From Cordia subcordata (Eukaryota; Streptophyta; Magnoliopsida; Boraginales; Cordiaceae): a stretch of 64,000 nt of DNA. Made by a program: the position numbers and the translations under genes. This document shows positions 55,488 through 64,000 of the stretch, piece by piece. The notes under the pieces are model-generated. The model made no database searches, was not told the DNA's origin, and saw nothing but the letters and a program-made list of their open reading frames with translations. The DNA lies in assembly GCA_028554755.1 (NCBI GenBank), contig JAPTOF010000003.1, positions 10,487,501 through 10,551,500 of the forward strand. Direction: 5' to 3'. Every line of letters begins with the position of its first letter. Within the stretch, counting starts at the first letter, position 1.

Positions 55488-58400
55488 CTAAAGCACTATA
55501 GTCTCCACACAAGCCATGCACAGATCATATCCATGCTTCAAGTGTTGCCCGTTCACCGTCAACTCTCGGCCATCCTTCAAATCCTTGGTCTTGATCGCTC
55601 TAGAAGAGTAGGCAACCAATACCTCATATGGACCATTCCATCGTGACTTGAACTTACTTGAAAAGAGCTTTAAATATGAGTTAAATAACCAAACTTTATC
55701 AGAGAGAGAGAATGATTTCTTAAGAATTTGTTTATCATGAATCTTCTTCATCCTATCCTTAATAAAGTTTGGCGTTCTCATATGCCTTCAATCTAAGCTC
55801 TTCCAATTCCGCTAGATCAAGCTTTCTTTTCTCACCCACTCTTGCCAAATCAAAGTTTAGGGCCTTAATTGCCAAATAAGCTTAATGCTTAAGTTCTACT
55901 GGCAAGTGACAAGCTTTCCCATTAATCAACCTATACGGAGACATACTAATAGGAGTCCTAAAAGTAGTACAATTGGCCTACAAAACATCATTCAACCTAA
56001 TGGACCAATCTCTCCTATCGGGCTTAATCGTTTTCTCTAAAATGTGCCTAATCTCTCTATTGGACACCTTTACTTGTCCACTAGTTTGCGGGTGATAAAG
56101 AGTAGCAACCTCATAAGTAACCAAATTTCTCCTCAATAAGGCCTCCAATATCCTATGGCGAAGATGCAAACCACCATCGCTAATCAAGACCCCAGGGACT
56201 CTAAATCTAGAGAAAATGTTCTCCTTAATGAACTTCACCACTACCTTATGGTCAGTGGTATGTGTAGGGATAGCCTTAACCTATTTAGACACATAGTCTA
56301 CGGCTACTAAAATGTATTGGTACCTAAAGGAAGGTGGAAATGGTCTCATAAAATCTATACCCCAAACATCAAATAGCTCACGTGGAAGAATAGGGAATAA
56401 AGGCATCATGTTTCTCTTAGAGATAGACCCGAATTGTTGACATCCTACACATTTTTTGCAATACTATTGGGCATGCCTAAAGAGAGTAGACCAAAACAAT
56501 CCACATTGCAAGACCTTTATGATGGTTATCCTTTCACTAAAATGCCCTCTACACCCCTCATCATAACACATACTCAACATGTTCTTGAACTCATCCTCAG
56601 GCACATACTGGTGAATCACTTGATCTTCATACACATTAAAAAGATAGGGATTATCCCAAAAGAACCTATCTCTCTCTCCTTTCTCCCAATAGGAGGGAAA
56701 ATGCCCTATTACAAGATAATTGACAATCTGAGTAAACCATAGTGTGTAATGAGAGATGATAAATAATTACTCGTTGGGAAAGGAATAACGAAAAGGGAAT
56801 AAATCACTAGAAGACTCACTAACAAGGTGGGAAGGGTGATGCACTATAAATTCTCATTACCCTTCTTATCCTGAATTTCAATGTCAAACTCTTGAAGAAA
56901 GAGCAACCACGTAATCAAGTGGTGCTTAGACTTTTTCTTAGCTAACTAATACCTCAACGCTGTAGGATCGGTGTAGACAATCACTTTGGAGACTAGGATG
57001 TACAACCAAAACTTGTCAAAGGAGAAGAATACCACTAGAAGCTCTTTTTCTGTGGTTGTGTAGTTCTTTTAGGCCTTATCAAAAGTCTTAGTAGCATTGA
57101 TACGTCTTCTCTCAAGTGCAAGCTCTAAAGACCTACAAGCACACGCATTAGTGTAGCAAAGTATATGCAAGTACGGGGTCGATTCCACAAGGAGGCTATG
57201 TTAGGAGATGGATTCTACATGTGTGTTCTAGAGTCTGCTTAAAAAGAAATCTAAACTATCTATTTTTGGGATTTTGGATTTTTGATGGTCGGGAGCTTTA
57301 ACTAAAACAAATTAAACTAGACTATGGGAATGGAGAGTGGGAAACAAGCTAATCTAGAAGAACTAACAAATGGATAGGTGTTAGGGTGACTTCAACTTAT
57401 GAATGGGCGATTCTATACTCGAATGCTATAGGATTAAAGAATGATGGCTTACTTTCATAATTGCTCTTAACTAGATTGCTAAATTAGTGTCTTAATTTTC
57501 CCTTAGGACTCAGTGCGGGTCCGTCCCTAGGTGGCGCTTCCTAGAGCTATGACATGGTCCTTACGAACTAGGGCCTTAAGAGTGACCAATTAGCTTCCTA
57601 AGTGACTAAGAATAAGCCTACCCTAGTACCTAAATCATTGGCTAGATTTAAAGCCAAGACCTAGTCTTGCTATGGTCGACTAAACCTATCCTGAAACCTA
57701 TTGGCTGGATTTAAAGCTGAAGAAGACTCGGCCTAAGCTAGCCTTAAATTGCTTATCATCATTCTAAGGTCACTACAGCGAGATTTGACTTGATAGCACA
57801 TTCATGCATGTTCTTGGCCAAGGTGTTCGTGAATAAAAGGATCTATTCAACTACCAAACATTGTCACGCTCGGATTACACCATTAGAAGCAATTAACAAC
57901 CAACATATACGTGTTATTGAAGTCATATTCACTACTAGACATGCAAATATACACATAGACATGAATATAAGCATTACCCACTTCATAAGATCCACATATA
58001 AACACATAGACATGATTATAGCATGGATTAGATGTGTTTAGTAATAAATAGACTTCAATTTATACACATACTACTTATTTAGGCATTTTATCAAACACTT
58101 AGACATGAATGAGAAAATAACCATTTGAACAAGAAAATCAAACATGTACATATTCAACCATTTAATCCCATATCATAGGAGTATATAGCTAACCCATTAC
58201 ATAAGTTAAACCTACACAAATCTACTAAATCATAATAAGAGATAGAATGAAAGAGAGTTTATGAAGCTTCCCTTTCATCCTAGCTAATCTTGTACAAAGC
58301 TCTTGAGCAGCTTGAATCCAAATGTTAAAACCCTCTAAATTCTCTTGATTCAAAGTGATGAAATGTGTGAGAGAGTGTGTGTGATGTTAGTGAAGACTAG

Positions 58401-60292
58401 GGTTAAGTGTGTGTGTGATAGGTGTGTAAAGATCCTCTCTAGAATTGTTATAAAGATCCTCTCTAGAATTGTTAAAAAGATCCCCTTTTTAAGTTTGAAA
58501 ATCGGGCTTTTATATCAGCTTTTCACGAACTGCCGATCGACCTATTCGATTGACCAGCTTCTCCTCTTAGCTCGATCGGCTTTTTGATGATGCTCTCTGG
58601 ACTGACTCGGTCGACTAGCTCTGGAGGGATGGTCGTTTGGCTATTTTGAGCATCTCTCTGGAGTGGCCAATCGACCGGCTCCTCCTTCTAGGTCGTCCGG
58701 CTAACTTTCTTCCTCCATTCTTTGTCTTTTTGGCTTTCGATCTTCTCTTTTTGACTCGTACATCTCCCATCTTCATCACTTATCATCGGTCAATCTCGAT
58801 CTTAATCCAAAGTTCACCTAAATCATTGAAAACAAGCAATTAGTGTAGCAATTTGTCTCTTAAACTCAATATGTACATTTGTTTACGCTTAAGCCTATTC
58901 TTATCAAAAGTATTACACTAATGCATCTTTTTTAGCACTTAATACCCGTTAAACAAAGGCAAATAACAATGGAAATACACACAAAAACGCAACACATCAA
59001 GCATAATACATTAGACGGGGCATCCTATCATGCTTTTGACCTAAAATAGCTCCTATTGCATAATCGAATGCATCACACATAACCACGAATGGGAGATTGT
59101 AGTCAAGGGCTAGATGATCAGAGAGGTAGATAGCAAAGATCTAAGCCTATCAAAAGCCTTAACACACTTATCATTGAACTTAAATAGGATGTCTTATGCT
59201 AAGACCCTAGACAAGGGTCATACTATGTGGCTAAAATTCTTAATGAACCTATGTTAAAATCTTGCATGCCCTAGAAAAGATCTAACATCCTTAACACACT
59301 TAGGGACAGGCAACTTCTCAATCAATTTTACCTTAACTGGGTCAACTTGAATGCCACTAGATGAAACTATGTGACCCAAAACCATTCCCTATTGCACTAT
59401 GAAGTGGGATGTCTCCTGACTCAATACTAAGTTCTTCTCCACACAATGGACTAAGGCTAAAAAGAGGTGGCTCAAGCACTTATCAAAACTATCACCAAAG
59501 ACTGAGAAGTCATCCATGAAGATCTCTAAGTGTCTCTCAATCATATCACTAAATATGGCCATCATACACCTTTGAAACATCACTAGGGTATTACATAGAC
59601 AAAAGGGCATCCTTCTATAGGCAAAAGTCTGATAGGGAAAAGTAAAGGTGGTCTTTTCTTGGTCCTCAAGAAACACGGGGATTTGATTATACCCGGAATA
59701 GCCTCTTGAAAACCATAGTAGCTATGCCCAGCTACTTTATCTAAAATTTGATCTAGAAAAGGCAATGGGAAATGATCCTTCCTAGTTTTAGAGTTGAACT
59801 TCCTATAGTCAATACAAACTCTTCAACCCATGGGAATGTGTGTAGGGATAAGCTCTCCTATCTCATTCTTCACAATCATGATCCTGGATTTTTTAAGGAC
59901 TGCCTAGACCAGACTAATCCACTCACTATCGAAGATCGGATAGATAATGTCTGCATCTAAGAGCTTAATGATCTCTTTCTTAACAATTTTGCTCATGTAT
60001 AGGTTTAGCCTTCTTTGCATGACCCTAGAAGGAACGGCTTCATCCTCAAGGTGAATGCAATGTATGTAAGACCAAATTATCAATTTCCACTCTATGGCCT
60101 TCCTATGTTTCCTAAGAACCTCTAAGAGACGCTCCTCATGCTCACTAGAAAGATCGGAAGCTATGATAATTGGAAGGGTTTCACTAGGGCCTAGGAAAGC
60201 ATACTTTAAATGTTTAGGAAGGGGTTTGAGCTCTAAAGATGGGTTAGGCTCAACTAAAGGGGAATTATCATCAACAACATTAATGGGAACAT
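55488..60292 (-). pseudogene. Gypsy pol (RT, RNase H, integrase) of element C, decayed
   Basis: From the right, RT has GHSYYGFQ and the catalytic FMDDFSVFGDSFDKC (about 59500-59530), a form I associate with Athila-type gypsy elements. Sequence near 59000-59100 covers the start of RNase H. After the solo LTR, RNase H continues at about 57060-57092 (NYTTTEKELL). Integrase follows with CKKCVGCQQFGSISKRN, ELFDVWGIDF (first catalytic Asp), LISDGGLHL (second Asp), YHPQTSGQVKVSNREI and a C-terminal part at 55488-55781 (KFKSRWNGPYEV). In the third motif the usual catalytic Glu reads Lys. A TAG at 56281-56283 replaces a usual Trp. Many frame changes; non-functional. Confidence 0.85.
57098..58999 (-). 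mobile_element. Solo gypsy LTR (B-type), TSD AGCAT, inside pol of element C
   Basis: 1,902 bp, starting TGATACGTC and ending CACATCA, with perfect AGCAT at 57093-57097 and 59000-59004. RNase H coding sequence continues on either side, which shows the insertion point directly. It is homologous to 32181-34025. Confidence 0.95.
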
Positions 60293-62177
60293 TATAGGAT
60301 CGATAACATTACATGTGGTCTATCCTAGTCCATATTTTCAAAAATACTACCAAAAAAATATGCTAGGAAAATAAAATAACCACATAACACACACTAGAAC
60401 ATGCTTAAGAACATATAGAACATAACTAGTATTTGCAAAATATATAAAGCTAACCTCTTGAAGCATGGGGCCTTTGATGAAGCTAAAACTGTCACGAGCT
60501 TTGTTCTCGCTCATGAACAAGGCCACCAAAAAAAATTTTACTATAAGGGTGTCACAATATGCAACTCCCTAGTCTTTTTTCCTATGGTTAAAGAGACTTT
60601 TCTTGAGAGAATAGCCCCTTGTGTAGGAAGAAGCAAAGTAATATGCTTTTGAAAATCTAGAGCAAAAAAACCAAACAATAAGTGTGTACTATGTGTTGTA
60701 GTATTCTCTTGCCAAAATGGAAGAGATCAACTGCAAAATTTTTGGATGCTAGAAATGGTTTAAGGTCTTGCCTATGTATGGAAAAGTTTGGCACCTAAAC
60801 CTTGTAAACTTTCCATGTGGGAAAATTTTTCCTAGTAGTAAATGTTTGCCACATGTCATGGAAGTTACTTGTACAATTTGAATTTTTCTTGTAGTAACTT
60901 TCTATTACATGTCTTGGAAGATTGGGCTGAGCCCACAATCCATGCCCAACACATAGTCTATAATCCATGTGGAGGTCTAAGCCTAATAAGAAACCATCCA
61001 AGCCTAATTAGGTTATCTTGGACTTTAAAGAAAGCCCAAACCCAATTCCAAGCTTTGGCCCGATAAGGCTACTATCGCAATATGAAATTTGCCCTTTCAA
61101 GATTATTCTCTCAAAGTCATTTGAACTAAGGAAGGGACCAAGAAGACACAATTAATCTTGGCTTCCAAAAATAATAAAAAATGTCCTTGCCCAATCTAGG
61201 TGACGTAATAATAATTATTTTTAACTCCGATCTATTCCACCATAAGATCAAAGTTGCACTCCAAGAATAATTGCTATTATCCAAAAGCTTGTCACAAAAG
61301 AATGTAAACTTTGTCTTTGACCTACTAAATAACTGACCATAATGCCTCTTTATGTATACCCACAGCTAAGATTAGTCCTTTGGCTTGTGTACTATCACCT
61401 CCTTAGCTGTATCTTTTTTCGTTGGGTTTCTTGTCCTATTGCCAACCATCCTTGGTCATAGAATCTCTTGATCTCCGGAATGACCCTTAAGCCATATGAC
61501 TGATACACCCATAAAGTTAGTATCACTAGATCTAGATTCAGATGATAAATATAGACAATCCCAAAGAAGGCATATAGATTCCATATTGCATATGCATGTT
61601 CCAATTAATTAGAACTTAGTACTCAGTGCACAAGATTGTTGATCCTAATAAAGTAAGATCTCACCTACAGTGAATCAAAGTACCAAACCTTAACTTCATT
61701 AGTTCATCCACATATGCTCAAGATTAAGAGCAATGATCATTTAATAGCAGTGAGTATCTTGTTTTCTTTCGTTGATAGTACGTCTCTAGAAAACATGCTC
61801 ATAATGGTCCTATCAAATAAGTGACACGTGTACTATTAAGACAAATTTGAAAAGTCCTTCAATGACCTAGGTAGATCATCATCAGCGAGGAGACTTGCTC
61901 AGTATAACCTTATCCTGGTTGAGTGCCCAACATTACCATTCGGTTATAGACTCAATTTATGACGTGACCAAATCTAGATTTGGACCTACTATGCATCTAA
62001 CCTCACTGCGCACCCAAGTCATTAGTTCAAGTCAAGGGACCTTTATACATACATCAATAAAACATAGCAGAGATAATATGTAACGAACTTATAATGCCAT
62101 TTAACAAAATGATTGTACATTGTTTAACATCCAAAATGTTATATACAAGTGAGCTTTCGGGCATACTAATCCTTACA
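60293..62177 (-). repeat. 3' LTR (1,885 bp) of the right-edge copia
   Basis: It is nearly collinear with 43605-45472. The minus strand starts TGTAAGGATTAG. The plus-strand left end reads TATAGGATCG where the solo copy has TGTAGGATCG, one terminal base changed. Left flank: aacat. Confidence 0.88.
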
Positions 62178-62188
62178 ATCTCCCACTT

Positions 62189-64000
62189 GTACTAAAGATC
62201 ACTTTTGCATAGCCTAATACCTATAGACTCCAAATATGTGGTAAACATTTTCTTTGGAAGAGTCTTTGTAAATGGGTCTACCAGGTTTTCCGCTGAAACT
62301 ATCTTTTCAACTACAACATCTCCTCTCTGGATAAATTCACGAATCAAATGATATTTCTGTTCAATATGTTTACCCTTTTTGTGATTCCTGGGCTCTTTGC
62401 ATTGTAAAATAGCACCGTTGTTGTCGTAATACAATGCTATCGGTCTGTGAACTACCGGTACAACCTCTAGATCTAAAAGGAACTTTCTTAGCCATACTGC
62501 CTCTTTCACAGCCTCAGATGCTGCTACATACTCGGCCTCCATGGTAGAGTTAGCAATACAATTTTGCTTCACATTTTTCCATGAAATAGCTCCTTCTAAC
62601 AGAGTGAAAACATATCCAGAAGTAGACTTTCTGAAATCTCTGTCGGACTAAAAATCCGAGTTTGTGTAGGCTAATGGCGTTAGATCATCTGCACAGTATT
62701 CTTGCACATAATTCTTAGTTCCTTGTAGGAATTTGAATATATGCTTAACCGCGACCCAATGTGCCAGTCCAGGGTTTGATTGATATCTACTAACTATGCC
62801 AATAGCAAAGCAAATATCTGGTCTAGTACATAACATGGCATACATGAGGCTTCCAACCACCGAAGCATAAGGAACTCGTTTCACGCTCTCTATCTCCTCA
62901 GGTATTTTAGGACATTGATCTCGAGATAGAAAAAATCTATGTCTAGAAGGTAATGAGGCCTTCTTAGAGTTTTGCGTGTTAAACCTAACCAATATCTTCT
63001 CAATAAATGAAGCTTGAGATAGGGCTAGCCTTCTGTTCTTATAATCTCACATAAGCTTGATGCCTAGAACATAACTAGCTTCTCCTAAATCCTTCATTTG
63101 AAATTGAGTAGAAAGCCAAACCTTGATGGATGATAACATCCCCACATCATTTCTAATAAGTAGGATGTCATCCACATACAGAACTAAAAAAGCTACAGCA
63201 TTTCCATTACGCCTCTTATACATGCAAAATTCATCAATATTTTGATTAAAACTATAAGATTTAATTGCACAATCAAATTTGATGTCCCATGCTCTAGTTG
63301 CCAGCTTTAATCCATTAATGGACTTTTTTAACTTACAAACCATATGTTCCTGGCCTTTGGCAACATATCTATCTGGTTGTGTCATGTAAATGGTTTCGTC
63401 AAGCTCTCCATTAAGAAAAGCTATTTTGACGTCCATTTGCCATATCTCGTAGTCATAATGACATGTGATGGCAAGAAGTATCCTGATGGATTTAACCATG
63501 GCTATTGGTGAGAAAGTTTTCTCATAATCGATCCTTTCTTTTTGAGTAAAACCTTTCACCACCAACCTTACTTTAAAGGTTTCAACTTTTCCATCAACTC
63601 CTCTTTTCCTCTTGTAGACCCATTTGCACCCTATAGGTTTTACCCCTTCTGGTGTAATTACAAGATCCCAGACTTTGTTAGAATACATAGATTCTAACTT
63701 TGAATCCATTGCCTTATGCCATTGGTCGGCATCTATGTCAGAAACTGCTTCATCATGACTTGTGGGATCTACCACCTGATCCTCTGAAGAAGTTTGAAAG
63801 GACTCTCCTTAGTATTTATTAGGAGGCCTGGATATTCTCCCATTACGATAAGGCTCCGATATATTAGGTATAATATTCAGCTTGTGAAATCTCTTCTAAA
63901 ACAACTTCAGAATTTGGTGTTTTTTGGATCATTTAACCATTTTCTAAGTATCTAGCATGGGTGCTTATAAACACCTTTTGTTCCTTAGGATTATAAAAGA
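62189..64000 (-). pseudogene. Copia RT and RNase H of the right-edge element, two nonsense changes, partial
   Basis: The RT block at 63047-63775 has IGCKWVYKRKRGVDGKVETF and the catalytic LYVDDILLIRND. Then comes the RT end and RNase H start (62648-62992, with LMYAMLCTRPDICFAIG), and the RNase H end at 62192-62572 ([20 protein letters not shown] and [14 protein letters not shown]). All blocks read in one frame apart from a TGA near 63044 and a TAG near 62645. Both sit where C-to-T changes of the usual Arg (CGA) and Gln (CAG) codons would give them. The stretch 63776-64000 continues the same region upstream (RPPN-type linker before RT) with further stops. It is the best-preserved copia RT in the window. 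Confidence 0.87.

Larger units (their letters stand above)
48119..64000 (-). mobile_element. Ty3/gypsy element C with decayed pol, running off the right edge
   Basis: Its 3' LTR is 48119-51934, followed rightward by the polypurine tract, a 3' untranslated part (51935-55480) and pol (55488-60292), where a copia element interrupts it. The 5' part (protease, gag, primer site, 5' LTR) should lie beyond 64,000. It carries four insertions: solo LTRs at 49021, 52731 and 57098, and the copia at 60293. It shares its 3' part with element A and is the only gypsy element here with RT and integrase, so its family is a candidate source of enzymes for A and D. Confidence 0.8.
60293..64000 (-). mobile_element. 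Ty1/copia element with 1.9 kb LTR, right part outside the window
   Basis: It has a 3' LTR at 60293-62177, a polypurine tract (minus strand ACAAGTGGGAGAT, at 62178-62190), then RNase H and RT reading leftward from the window edge. It is inserted in the RT/protease part of gypsy element C. The same LTR family occurs as a solo copy at 43605-45472, so at least two insertions of this family happened here. Gag, protease, integrase and the 5' LTR would lie beyond 64,000. Confidence 0.88.

Overview
This window is plant nuclear DNA, most likely from a eudicot. The evidence is a spliced 13-exon gene with GT-AG introns, low GC, and many plant-type LTR retrotransposons (Ty1/copia and Ty3/gypsy), plus a Mutator-like element carrying a plant mobile domain gene. 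I see no bacterial, organellar or viral gene organisation. The species cannot be fixed from the sequence alone.

Region 1 (1-16,300) is one host gene on the minus strand. It can be read through 13 exons from the ATG at 16,229 to the stop at 323 as an uninterrupted 506-codon reading frame. It resembles the plant TLC/ADP,ATP-carrier-like multi-pass membrane protein family. Two introns carry retrotransposons in the same orientation as the gene. Intron 8 holds a 1.5 kb internally deleted copia element (TSD CATAC). Intron 7 is 8.6 kb because of a 7.9 kb copia element (172-bp LTRs, TSD ACAAT), which itself contains a second, 5'-truncated copia.

Region 2 (16,471-22,744) is a 6.3 kb Mutator-like element with about 110-bp terminal inverted repeats. 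It starts only 241 bp upstream of the host start codon. Inside it a decayed plant-mobile-domain gene (plus strand) and a decayed MULE transposase gene (minus strand, SWIM finger and CCHC knuckle) converge tail to tail. One exon of the PMD gene contains nine in-frame stops, all TAG.

Region 3 (22,745-64,000) holds no host gene that I can recognise and is almost entirely a nest of LTR retrotransposons. Its framework is three related Ty3/gypsy elements. A (25,713-34,065, minus) is non-autonomous. D (38,260-48,118 and beyond, plus) is non-autonomous. C (48,119 to beyond the window, minus) has a decayed gypsy pol with RT, RNase H and integrase. Into these and their flanks went seven solo LTRs, each with a perfect 5-bp target-site duplication, and a copia element with 1.9 kb LTRs that runs off the right edge. 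Several insertions are confirmed by an empty-site copy elsewhere in the window. A and D share a long unrecognised reading frame that is not standard gag or pol. The LTRs share a GC-richer conserved block and a hairpin.

The only gene likely to make a functional protein is the transporter-like gene. Everything else is mobile DNA in various stages of decay, mostly by nonsense transitions and LTR-LTR recombination. The most interesting items are the PMD/transposase pair inside one MULE, its all-amber stop pattern, the conserved ORF of the non-autonomous gypsy elements, and the intact reading frame of a host gene around two intronic retrotransposons.
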